Positions 10,921-20,538 of a stretch of DNA of 64,000 bases are shown here, one piece after another. Source of the stretch: Mugil cephalus (Eukaryota; Chordata; Actinopteri; Mugiliformes; Mugilidae). Below the pieces are notes generated by a model. The model made no database searches and was not told where the DNA came from. It saw only the letters and a list, made by a program, of their open reading frames with translations. Where the stretch lies: contig NC_061770.1 of the NCBI RefSeq assembly GCF_022458985.1, positions 37,367,599 to 37,431,598 on the forward strand, in the 5' to 3' direction. The position numbers and the translations under genes are program-made. The number at the start of each line of letters is the position of its first letter. Position 1 is the first letter of the stretch.

Positions 10921-11375
10921 TCCACAGTCTGTGTGTGCTTTGTTAAAAAGCCCACAATCCAGTTGCACAGGGTGCTGTTAAATCCCAGGTTAAGGAGTTT
11001 GAATCAGAGTTTTGGGGCTGGATTGTGTTGAAGGCGGAGCTGAAGTCGACAAAGAGCAGCCTCGCATAGGTGTTTGTGTTTGATGGATGGAGTGCAATGG
11101 TGATGGTGTCCTCGGTCGACCTGTTCTCCTCGAATGCCAGTTGGCGTGGGTCCTTTGGGACACACAATTGGCCAGTTTGAATGGATTTTGGGAAGTGACT
11201 GAACATTTGTAGCTGTTTGTGTCTCCTTGGGGAGTGAATGTGGCCATGTTCATGTTTTTACAGCAGAGAGTAAGGTAGACCTAATCAAAGCTTTCTGTAA
11301 ACAATCTCTGGTTTTCAAGACCAGATGTTTTGGTCACCATCTTTATTTGCCTTTACAGTTGTTCTGTTCTGGGAT
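10921..11375 (-). mobile_element. L2-like LINE reverse-transcriptase fragment
   Basis: On the minus strand two frames give reverse-transcriptase sequence: [20 protein letters not shown] followed by [17 protein letters not shown], the latter containing the conserved F-x-D-F-S-S-A-F-N-T block with a catalytic aspartate. Only this part of the domain is present. Confidence 0.8.
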
Positions 11376-11535
11376 CCTCTAAGGAACTTAGGTAAGGTGT
11401 CCTGAATGGGAATTTCCACTTTTTGGGCTGGCACATAGATCAACTATCAGCTGAGTGCACTCAAAAGTCTCACTGATTATAACTGTAAAGTGTTATATTG
11501 GAAAACAATACTTATCCAACTCAGTAACTGATCCA
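11376..11535 (+). other. NITR 5' flanking module, left part
   Basis: Non-coding. It carries the CAACTATCAGCTGAGTGCAC block found before each NITR gene. The module is interrupted at about 11536 by the insertion described next, and continues from about 11898. Confidence 0.55.
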
Positions 11536-11897
11536 TGGTAGTATATGATCCTCTTTTTTTTCCTCTTCCTGTGTCTTTTTCCTGTTTTGGGGTTTGTGAA
11601 ATGTGTACAAAGTTTAAAGGTTAAAAGGTCATTTACTAGATGTCAGCTCGTAAAGCTACGAGACGTAACGTGACAAGTTCTACTTATGAATGGGGGGTTC
11701 TTGGGGATGAGAACCATATATAAGGAGACTGTGGGAGCTGAACAAGAGAGGGGATTCCACAATTGGCCGGAAGCTCTCTCAGATTCGGCAAAACTTTTTG
11801 ACCATGTTTTTTCTCATGATAAACCTTTTTAAATGCAAAAGGACTTGTTAGCAGTGATCACTTCTTTATATTAACACATCAATATACAACACCATAT
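11536..11897. mobile_element. Possible solo LTR of an old LTR retroelement
   Basis: About 360 bases interrupt the conserved N3 upstream module between CTGATCCATG and CGTGATTGTAATCTC, where other copies read straight through. It contains a TATATAAGGAG promoter-like stretch and, about 110 bases later, a GATAAACC polyadenylation-like stretch, which is the order expected in an LTR. The exact ends and family are not clear. It is treated as a fossil. Confidence 0.4.
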
Positions 11898-12121
11898 ATC
11901 GAACGTGATTGTAATCTCTTTTGGAACATTTCTACAAACTTTGTCCTGAACAAATATGTGGAATATGACCAATCAGTGACATCTTTAAGGGGTTACATGG
12001 GTATAGGTGATAGGGCAGCTCAAAGAGCAGCTACACTTTTCAAATACCTCTCAACAAATCTTGAGTCCTGCCCCTTACCAAGCGTGTCACTGTGGTTGTG
12101 AACATGTTACTTTAATGGGAC

Positions 12122-12233
12122 GTACAGTTTCACTTCTGCTTCAGACTGGCCAATCAAACAAAGTCTTGTCTTTGAAGAGTTGGTTTAACTCAAGAGCGAG
12201 ATTCTTTTCACTCGAGTCTCCGATTTGAACACG
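12122..12233 (+). promoter_or_regulatory. N3 core promoter
   Basis: It has the ISRE-like CAGTTTCACTTC followed by a duplicated CTTCAG-like hexamer (TGCTTCAG), then a CCAAT box at 12150-12154. N10 carries the same kind of small duplication, linking the two promoters. Confidence 0.6.
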
Positions 12234-13656
12234 ATGACATATCTAACGTTTGTTTTGTACCTGACATGTTTGTTCTTGTGGGGAAAGGGTGAGTTGTGTT
12301 GTTGCGACTGTGGTTTGAATTTTATTAGTGGCACTATATCAAATTGTTTCTTGCTTCTATGTTATAATTTATCTTCTAAAATCTGAAATCAATCATTTGT
12401 TTGCTTTTTCAGCACAGGAGACACATCAGTCCTCATCTGTTCATCGAGAGAGTGGCTTCAAATCAGTAAATGTTGGTGAAAGTACAATTTTGCGATGTTT
12501 CTCCGGAAGAGTGTCAGAATGGCTGTACTGGTATAAGCAAACTCTGGGACAGAACCCAAAGCTCATTTCTTCCTTCAACATCTATGATAAAAATGGGACA
12601 TTTTATGGTGAATTTGAAAACAACCCCCGCTTCACACTGAAAACTGAAAATCGTAATAGCCACTTAAGTATTTCAGATTTGCGTATTTCAGACTCAGCTA
12701 CTTATTACTGTGCAAGTAGAGCTTCCACCACTGTTGAATTTGCAGAAGGCGTTACAGTCAGTGTAAAAGGTTCAGGTTTGAATGTTAACACTTCAGTTCA
12801 TCAGTCTTCATCTGAAACCGTCCAGCTAGGAGACTCTGTGACTCTGAACTGTACAGTACACACTGGGACTTGTGATGGAGAACACAGAGTTTACTGGTTC
12901 AAAGTCTCTGAAGAATCTCATCCAGGACATTTAGATGGAAATGATCAGTGTGAGAGGAAAAATAACACAAAAACACACACCTGTGTCTACAACCTGCCAA
13001 TGGAGAACCTGACTCTGTCTCATAATGGGATCTACTACTGTGCTGTTGCCTCATGTGGACACATACTGTTTGGAAATGGGACCAAGCTGGAGTTGAAGAG
13101 TGAGTAGAACTGTAACAGATGTTTTCTGATCTGATTAACAGTTCTGATTATTCCATAAAGATGATGTTGTTAATGTCATTCCATGTCTGCCTCATGCTGC
13201 AGATGAGGAGGTTTCTCTTGTCTTGGTGTATTTCTTGAGTGGTGCTTTGGCGTTCACCACTATCCTGACACTTTCACTGGCTGCCTTACTGTACACACAG
13301 AAGAGAAAAGGCCAGCAAGTTACAGGTAAGTTGTACTGTTTATTGCATGATTAGTGAATTTTAACCTCATAGAAACAACTTTTCTTTGTGTTTCAGAATC
13401 TCATGAAAGATTTTCTGCTTCAAACCCAATGACCTCAGAGGTATCCAGATAACTTTCAAAATAATCTTATTACTGAAATGTTTTCTTCTTACGTATGTGG
13501 CACATTGTAAGTTGTTGTTTTGTGTTTTATTAGCAGAGTTTCCAGGCTGAAGAAAACCTCCATTACGCTGCTTTAAGGGTAAAGAAGGCCAATCGATCCA
13601 GAAGTCGAAGAGATGACACAGAGGATAAATGTATCTACTCTGGTGTTAGGAAATAA
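12234..13656 (+). CDS. nitr: N3: NITR-type inhibitory receptor with shortened second domain
   Basis: Exons: 12234-12288, 12413-13099, 13203-13325, 13397-13440 and 13534/13537-13656, giving about 342 residues. The leader starts MTYLTFVLYLTCLFLWGKG. The V domain has FSGRVSEWLYWYKQT, CDR2-like YDKNGTFYGEFENNPRF and junction ASRASTTVEF. In the second domain the usual HPGLIYTHGGRNDQ reads HPGHLDGNDQ, an in-frame loss of several residues from a central strand or loop. All six cysteines and FGNGTKLEL remain. The tail has ESHERFSASNPMTSE, ITIM LHYAAL and TEDKCIYSGV. The shortening may change the second-domain face but does not break the frame. Confidence 0.85.
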
Positions 13657-13987
13657 AACCTATCATGTTCTAGCTTTGTCTCTCTATAGCAGGATATGAG
13701 TAGTTCTGTAAATAATGATTATAAACTTAACAAAAATGAAAAATCTCTCTCTGGCTGGTTTTGATGATCAGCAGAAGTGTAAAGATGAAAAGTGCCAATT
13801 TTACAATGTCAGAAGTCCATCACTGCCAGAATGTATTGGTATACTAGTATTTTCCTTTGTATTTGAAATTTGACCATGGAAAAATAAAATTTAATGATGT
13901 CCTGTCAGTATTTTCTTTTCACACTCTGTAGCAAGTCCTGATTCGTACCACAGAGAAAACGCTTTATAGAAGCCACAGCTATAATTT
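13657..13987 (+). other. N3 3' UTR
   Basis: Non-coding sequence continuing from the stop. It is like the N2 3' flank, and is interrupted by an RTE-type insertion at about 13988. No gene is seen. Confidence 0.55.
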
Positions 13988-14259
13988 TCTGGGTGGAGTT
14001 TACATGTTCTCCCTGTGTTCGTATGGGTTCTCTCCGGGTACTCCGGCTTCCTCCCATCTCCAAAGACATGCTGGTTAGGCCAATTGGTTACTCTGAATTG
14101 ACCCTCGGTGTGAGTGTGAGTGTGAATGGTTGTTTGTCTCACTGCGATAGGCTGGCAACCTGTCAGATGCCAGCTGGGGTAGGCTCCAGCAACCTCCCCG
14201 ACCCTAGTGCAGGAGTAAGCGGTACAAAAGATAAGATGAGATGAGATGAGATTTGAACA
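13988..14259 (+). mobile_element. RTE-like LINE 3' tail (or derived SINE)
   Basis: It holds the familiar fish repeat running from GTTTACATGTTCTCCCTGTG through AGACATGCTGGTTAGG, GAATTGACC..GTGTGAGTGTGA and GATAGGCTGGCAACC to TAGGCTCCAGCAACC, ending in a (GATGA)n microsatellite. Compared with the N2 flank it is an insertion in the N3 3' flank. Confidence 0.7.
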
Positions 14260-14469
14260 GTGCTATACAAATGCAGACTTCATATTGATGGTTAAAAGTA
14301 AGACTGTTTGCTGCTTGTCTCACCTACCTACTGTTAAGAGTGTTTATGTGCCACCAAGGATCTTTTTCCAAGCAATTCATTGTTTCATAATCGTAATAAA
14401 TTGCATCTTGCTTCCTAAAGTTTAGTCCATGTGTATATTTATTAGCCGACTTTTAACACTTTTTCTTAA

Positions 14470-14867
14470 CCCTTTAAGACCTGAACATCCACCTGCACAT
14501 ACCAAAAGCTTGCGGTATTAGAATTAACGTAATTCACTGATGGACAAAACTCTGGGAAATTACACTTTCTATAAAAAAAAAGTTGCCATTACGGTAATGA
14601 TGACGCACCACTGCAGTTGGCTGCAGGTTGGGAGTGATGCTAGACCAGGGAGACCCAGGAAGAGAGAGCTCTTTGGAATTTGTTGGTAAAAACAAAAAGT
14701 TAGTTATACTCTTGAGATGTCATGAAGGTCTTCCAGATAAAAGCACAACTTCCCAGTGTTCAGCTACACTTTGAATTTTGTCAATAGCACAAACCACTGT
14801 GAGTTATGGTAATTCAAATATCATATGCTTAACCATATCACCAGCAATACATTCAGGCTTTAAAGGG
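14470..14867. mobile_element. piggyBac-type MITE, copy 2
   Basis: It has the same inverted ends as the copy at 9993-10379, with TTAA at 14466-14469 on the left and TTCA on the right. The same base change in the right-hand target site in both copies shows that one insertion was duplicated together with the gene, not that two insertions occurred. Confidence 0.7.
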
Positions 14868-14999
14868 TTCAGTGTTCCCTGGGTATTAATCATGTTATAG
14901 GGGCTATATTACTCTAAAGCTGCAATACAAACGACGACAAATGGAGTCATCAAGTAGTCATGGTCAAAAGATTGACCATGAACACTCAGCATTTCCTGC

Positions 15000-15345
15000 A
15001 TCCTGTCCAAATGGAGGGTTTTGATCGAGGGCCCAAATACAGGACAAGAGAGTTGAGGCCGGCGTTCAAACAAAAGGCATTTAATGAAAATAAGACTTCA
15101 ACAAAAAGTCCTCCAGACACAGCAGGATAACCAAAAAATCAAAGCCTGGAGCAAAAGTACGGCAGGGAATCAAAAACATGGAGACTGGAATATGGGGACT
15201 AAAACAATGCAACAGGGAACAAAGGGAAAGGCAGGACTATAAAGACACATGAGGGCAGAGGGAGGATGAGACACAAGTGAAACTATGAGGCCAATCACAC
15301 CTGGAGAAACCAAGTAGGAATCAATGCAAAACACAAGGAGACACA
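15000..15345. repeat. Unclassified MITE-like repeat, copy 2
   Basis: A near-identical partner of 10585-10920. It starts at GGGTTTTGATCGAGGGCCCA and ends before the L2 fragment. Non-coding. Confidence 0.55.
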
Positions 15346-15518
15346 AGTCTCACAGTCTGTGTGCGCTTTGTTAAAAAGTCCACAATCCAGTTGCACAGGG
15401 TGCTGTTAAATCCCAGGTTAAGGAGTTTGGATCAGAGTTTGTGGGGCCGGATTGTGTTGAAGGCGGAGCTGAAGTCGACAAAGAGCAGCCTCGCATAGGT
15501 GTATGTGTTTGATGGATT
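15346..15518 (-). mobile_element. L2-like LINE fragment, cut at a recombination junction
   Basis: It matches the left part of the fragment at 10921-11375, with the minus-strand protein remnant [16 protein letters not shown] in the alternative frame. It stops abruptly at about 15518, where NITR 3' flank sequence begins. Confidence 0.65.
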
Positions 15519-15846
15519 GGTGGTTTTGATGACAAGCAGAAGTGTAGAGGTGAAAAGTGCAAATTGCACAATGTCAGAAGCTTTTTTCAACAGTTTCAAG
15601 TGATTCATTGTTTTGTAATTGCAACAATAAATTGCATCTTGGTTCCTAAAGTTTAGTCCACGTGCGTATTTATTAACCGACTTTTATCACTTTTTTCTTT
15701 GTGCTTAAATGTTCAGTGGGTATTACTCATGTTATAGGAGCCAGAGCAATGTAAGACTCTGCACTTCCCACATCCTTTCAGACACAAACATTAACCATAG
15801 CTATGTTCATAAATTCAAAGTGTCCAATGCTCTCAAAGAGGCCAAG
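15519..15846 (+). other. Relic NITR 3' flank without a gene
   Basis: From GGTTTTGATGACAAGCAGAA the sequence follows the normal NITR downstream flank (CACAATGTCAGAAG, then AATAAATTGCATCTTGGTTC and the ACTCATGTTATAGG block). No NITR exon lies directly before it. It looks like the remains of a gene lost by unequal exchange. Confidence 0.6.
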
Positions 15847-16025
15847 GTAGCACTTTCTATGAAGGCTGTATTTATAATGCCTTATGAATGCACCCATAAT
15901 ATTTTATAAGGTGTCTATAAAGCATTATAATGGTCATTAATACCATTTATACATATTCACAAGTCGTCATAACCAACTTCATGATGCATTATGACAACTG
16001 GTTACGAATGATTATAATTTTAATC
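15847..16025 (+). repeat. Single-arm fragment of the repeat forming the 58-62 kb palindrome
   Basis: GCACTTTCTATGAAGGCTGT, TAAAGCATTATAATGGTCAT and CATGATGCATTATGACAACT match the outer part of each palindrome arm (about 58464-58640 and its mirror). Here only one arm piece is present, followed by a short CCCTAACCCTAACCCC run. Confidence 0.65.
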
Positions 16026-16282
16026 TGAACTGACCCTAACCCTAACCCCAACAATTCACAGTGAAAGACCAACAACTTACCCAAGTACGAAATGTGCATC
16101 ACAGTTGCCACACACGTCAACACACCCAGTGCTGTTTCCTTTCATCATCTCCATGTGGTTGTAGTCAAAACTGATAATCTGCGGTTGTCTGAGGCTGGTA
16201 CTCTGCATCAGAATATCTGATAACTATGTCTACAAGTCTACAGACAAATGACAAATGATTTTTGCCAGTGTGGTGAAAATGG
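16026..16282 (+). other. NITR-flank-like non-coding sequence
   Basis: It contains the flank landmarks AGTGAAAGACCAACAACTTA and CTCTGCATCAGAATATCTGA seen also at 21450-21610 and 26860-27010. No gene is seen. Confidence 0.5.
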
Positions 16283-16548
16283 CCTTGCACAAATTTCTCA
16301 TCTCATCTACTACTACTGCTGGAACCTATCCCAGCTGTCCCCGGGCGAGAGGTGGGGTACAACCCGCACAGGTCGACCGGTCTATCACAGGCCTAACATG
16401 GGGACAAACAACCATTTACACTCACACTCAACTAGGCTCCATTTAGAATCACCAATTAACCTAACAAGCATGTCATGGGAGGAAACCAATGATTACGAAC
16501 CTAATGAGTACCCAACACGGACACAGGAAGAACATACAAACTCCACCC
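16283..16548 (-). mobile_element. RTE-like LINE 3' tail, reversed
   Basis: The reverse complement carries the same landmarks as 13988-14259: the ACATGTTTGTTCTTC..GTGT-like start, the GCTTGTTAGGTTAATTGGTG block, the CTGGGATAGGTTCCAGCAGT block and the ATGAGATGAGAAA-like tail. An older, more divergent copy. Confidence 0.65.
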
Positions 16549-17560
16549 AGCATGCTGATCAGCCTCAGTGCAGCTGGAAAACCGAATTGAAAATACAGAC
16601 GTTAAAACACTGCCAATGGTGCAGTTGTAAAAGTTCACCATCAACTGCTTTGGGATTCGGGCGCTTCTCAAATTCCTTAGATTATACAGGAGTTGCCATG
16701 CTTTCCCCACAGTTGAGGAGATGTTAGTGCTCCAGGACAGGTCCTCTGATATGATTAGTCCCAGGAATTTAAAGTAAGACACTCTCCACCACCTCACTCC
16801 CAATGGAGAGTGGAGAGTAGTGTTGTTGGCTGTTTCTACGATTATTTCCTATGTTGTCTTCAATTTGTTGAGATGTTGAGAATCAAGTTATTGTTTTCAC
16901 ACCAGGATGTCAGATGTTGCACCTTAGGATGCAGAAGAGGCCGTGCAGTCATGTATGTAGTTTAAAGCAGTGGGCTGAGCACACAACCTTGGGGTGCCCC
17001 ATTGTTGGTGAGGAGTGAAGAGGGGGACTACCTGTCAACTCTTACAGTCTGTGTGTAGTTTGTCCACAATCCAGTTGAATAGGGTGTTGTTAAATCCCAG
17101 TTTAAGGAGTTTGGGTCAGAGTTTGTAGGGCTGGATTGTGTTGAAGGCGGAAGTGAAGTTGATGAAGATCAGCCTCGCATTGGTGTTTTAGTGCTCTATA
17201 TGTTCCAGCAGTGTCTGGAGTGCAATGGCAATAGCGTACTCGGTCAACCTGTTCTCCTTGTATACAAATTGGTGTAGGTCCTTTGAGACGCACAAATGGC
17301 TAGTTTGAATGTTTTTTGGGGAAGTGACTGAACGTCTGATGCTCTTTGTGTCACCTTGGGTAGTAAATGTGGCCATTTTCATATTTTGACAGCGGAAACT
17401 AAGTTAGAGCTAGTCAAACTTGTCAGAGAAGGATCTCTGGTTTTCAAGACCAGATGTTACAGTCAAGACATCTTCATTTGCCTTTACAGTTGTTCTATTC
17501 TGGGATCCTTTAGGTAACTTAGGTAAGTTGGCCTGAATGGGAATTCCAGGGGCTACCACA
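16549..17560 (-). mobile_element. L2-like LINE fragment, broken
   Basis: The minus strand gives VRWWRVSYFKFLGLIISEDL, KAWQLLYNLRNLRSARIPKQ and VNFYNCTIGSVLTSVFSIRF, the C-terminal reverse-transcriptase region, followed by broken upstream parts (MRLKGPTPICIQGEQVDR and others). It is the best preserved copy of the L2 protein remnant in this window, but it is interrupted repeatedly. Confidence 0.75.
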
Positions 17561-17592
17561 AATAAGCTTTCAGCTGAACTATTTGGGCTGGC

Positions 17593-18706
17593 ATATACAC
17601 TCACTTATTAGGTACACATGTACAATTGCTTGTTAAGACAAATAACTAATCGGCCAATCATATGGTTACAGGTCAATGCATTTAGGCATGTAGAAGTGAT
17701 CAAGACAACTTGCTGAAGTTCAAACCCAGCATCAGAATGAGGAAGAAAGGGAATTTAAGTGACTTTGAACGTGGTATGGTTGTTGGTGCCAGATGGGCTG
17801 GTCTGAGTATTTCAGAAACTGCTGATCTACTAGGATTTTTGCGCACAACCATCTCTAGGGTTTACAGAGAATGGTCAGAAGAAGAAAAAATATACAGTGA
17901 GCGGCAGTCGAGTGGACGAAAATGCCTTGTTGATGTGAGGGGTCAGAGGAGAATGGGCAGACTAGTTGGAGATGATAGAAAGGAAACAGTAACTCAAATA
18001 ACCACTGGTCACAACCAAGGAATGCAGAATACCATCTCTGAACGCATAACACATCCAACCTTGAAGAAGATGGGCTACAGCAGCAGAAGACCACACCGGG
18101 TGGCACTCCTGTCAGCTGACAACAGGAAACTGAGAATACAGCTCGTACAGGCTCAACAACACTGGACAATAGAAGATTGGGAAAGGTTGCCTGGTCTGAT
18201 CAGTCTCGATTTCAGTTGCGACATTCAGATGGCAGGGTCGGGTAATGGTGTGGGGGATATTTTCTTGACACACATTGGGCCCTTAGTACAAACTGAGCAT
18301 GGTTTAAATGCCACAGCCTACCTGAGTATTATTGCTGACCATGTCCAGCCCTTCATGACCACAGTTTACCCATCTTCTGATGGCTACTTCCAGCAGGATA
18401 ATGCACCATGTCACAAAACTCATGTCATCTCAAACTGGTTTGAACATGACAATGAGTTCACTGTACTCCAATGGCCTCCACAGTCATCACATCCAAGTCA
18501 AATGGAGCACCTTTGGTTTCACATCATAGATGTGCAGCTGACAAATCTGCAGCAACTGTGTGATGCTATCATGTCAATATGGACCAAAATCTCTAAGGAA
18601 TGTTTCCAACACCTTGTTGAAAGTATGCCATGATGAATTAAGGCAGTTCTGAATGCAAAATTGGGGTCCAACCTTTTTCTAGCAAGGTGTACCTGATAAA
18701 GTGAGA
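17593..18706 (+). mobile_element. Tc1-like transposon, nearly full length
   Basis: The left terminal repeat begins at TATACACTCACTTATTAGGT. The right end has AAGGTGTACCTGATAAAGTG, but its last bases (expected ACTGGTGAGTGTA) are missing. It encloses a 300-codon transposase frame. The right flank is the same NITR upstream sequence as after the copy ending at 5134. Confidence 0.85.
17737..18633 (+). pseudogene. Tc1-like transposase, internally damaged
   Basis: The ATG at 17737 starts MRKKGNLSDFERGMVVGARW. A helix-turn-helix-type N-terminus follows (LSISETADLLGFLRTTISRVYREW across two stretches), then RRMGRLVGDDRKETVTQITT, the paired-like second binding domain, and the catalytic region with QQDNAPCHKTH (second aspartate) and QMEHLWFH (glutamate). 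The first catalytic block reads PGLISLDFSCDIQMAGSG. The expected AWSDQSRFQLRHSDG lies in another frame of the same bases, and a stretch present in the 4272-5134 copy is deleted. The frame stays open to the stop but the product should not be catalytically active. Confidence 0.75.
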
Positions 18707-18994
18707 TCAACCATCATCTGAGTGCAATCAATCGTCTGACTGACTATAACTGTAAAGTATTATACTGAAAGTAATTATCCATCTCAATAAATGAAACACA
18801 AAATATGACCTACACAGACAGGAAACTAAGACACTTGACAAAATAAAACATGAAGCTCAAGACAAATACAGGAAAAGGACACAAAAACATGACAGTTACA
18901 TAAGTGAGAATAGGGCAGCTTGAAGACTTGAGTCCTGCCCCTTGCCCAAATACCAAATGTGTCACTGTGGGTGTGAACATGTTACTTTAATGGG

Positions 18995-19102
18995 ATGTAC
19001 AGTTTCACTTCAGACTGGCCAATCAAACAAAATCTTGTCTTTGAAGAGTCAGTGAAGCTCAAGAGCGAGATTCATTTCACTCGAGTCTCTGATTTGAACA
19101 CG
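18995..19102 (+). promoter_or_regulatory. N4 core promoter
   Basis: It has an ISRE-like AGTTTCACTTCAG (from 19001) and a CCAAT box at 19019-19023. Farther upstream the GCTACACTTTTCAAATACCT block present in most copies is deleted, as in N7. Confidence 0.6.
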
Positions 19103-20538
19103 ATGGTATCTCTAACGGTGGTTTTCTACCTGACATGTTTGTTCTTGTGGGGAAAAGGTGAGTTGTATTGTTTGAATTTTATTAGTGACACTTCCAATCA
19201 TTTCTCATTTTTATGTTACAATTTATCTTCTAAAATATGTAATCTGTTGTGTCTTTGCTTTGTCTCTCCAGTCACTTTAGCTCAGAAGACATATCAGTCC
19301 TCGTCTGTTCGTCAAGAGAGTGGCTTCAAAACAGTAAATGTTGGTGGAAGTGTAATTTTGCGATGTTCTTATGAAAATGACGAATTAGCAAGGTTTTACT
19401 GGTATAAGCAAACATTGGGACAGAAACCAAAGCTCATTTCTAATTTCTACATCTTTGGTGATACTGAAGTATTTTATGATGAATTTGTGAACAATTCACG
19501 CTTCACACTGGAAACTGAAATCGGTAAAAACCACTTGATTATATCAGATTTGCGTATTTCAGACTCAGCTACTTATTACTGCGCACATAGAGCTTCCACC
19601 ACCACTGTTGAATTTGCAGAAGGCATCACAGTCAGTGTAAAAGGTTCACATTTGAATGTTAACACTTCAGTTCAGTCGTCATCTGAGACCGTCCAGCTAG
19701 GAGACTCTGTGACTCTGAACTGTATAGTACACACTGGGACCTGTGATGGAGAACACAGAGTTTACTGGTTCAAAGACTCTGAAGAATCTCACCCAGGACT
19801 CATTTACACTCATGGAGGCAGGAATGATCAGTGTGAGAGGAAAAATAACACAAAAACACGCAACTGTGTGTACAACCTGCCAATGGAGAACCTGAATCTG
19901 TCTCATAATGGGATCTACTACTGTGCTGTTGCCTCATGTGGACACATACTGTTTGGAAATGGGATCAAGCTGGAGTTGAAGAGTGAGTAGAACTGTAACA
20001 GATGTTTTCTGATCTGATTAACAGTTCTGATTATTCCATAAAGATGATGTTGTTGATTTAATTCCATGTCTGCCTCATGCTGCAGATGAGGAGGTTTCTC
20101 TTGTCTTGGTGTATTTCTTGAGTGGTGCTTTGGCATTTACCACTATCCTGACACTTTCACTGGCTGCCTTATTGTACACACACAAGAGAAAAGGCCAGCA
20201 AGCTACAGGTAAATTGTACTGTTTATTGCACGATTAGTGAATTTCAACATCATAGAAACAGCTTTTCTTTGTGTTTCAGAGTCTCATGCAAGATTTTCGG
20301 CTTCATACCCAATGAACTCAGAGGTATCCAGATAACTTTCAAAATAATCTTATTGCTGAAATGGTAATTCTTAGGTATGTGGCACACTGTAAGTTGTTGT
20401 TTTCTGTTTTATTAGCAGAGTTTCCAGGCTGAAGAAAACCTCCATTACGCTGCTTTAAGAGTAAAGAAAGCTAATCGATCGAGAAGTCGAAGAGATGACA
20501 CAGAGACAACATGTATCTACTCTGGTGTTAGGAAATAA
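19103..20538 (+). CDS. nitr: N4: NITR-type inhibitory receptor, five exons
   Basis: Exons: 19103-19157, 19281-19982 (or from 19272), 20086-20208, 20280-20323 and 20416/20419-20538, giving about 347-350 residues. Like N2 and N7 it has the double exon-2 acceptor, giving AQKTYQ or VTLAQKTYQ. The V domain has CSYENDELARFYWYKQT, CDR2-like FGDTEVFYDEFVNNSRF and the longest junction of this group (AHRASTTTVEF, one extra Thr). The second domain has six cysteines, and its J-like motif reads FGNGIKLEL (Thr to Ile). The transmembrane segment is uncharged. The tail has ESHARFSASYPMNSE, LHYAAL and TETTCIYSGV. Probably an inhibitory surface receptor. Confidence 0.85.

Noticed and set aside
16030-16055. Telomere repeats at CCCTAACCCTAACCCC (and again near 31725 and in reverse near 48600)
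   Set aside because: Only two to three units each, embedded in array DNA. Too short to indicate a telomere or a fusion point.
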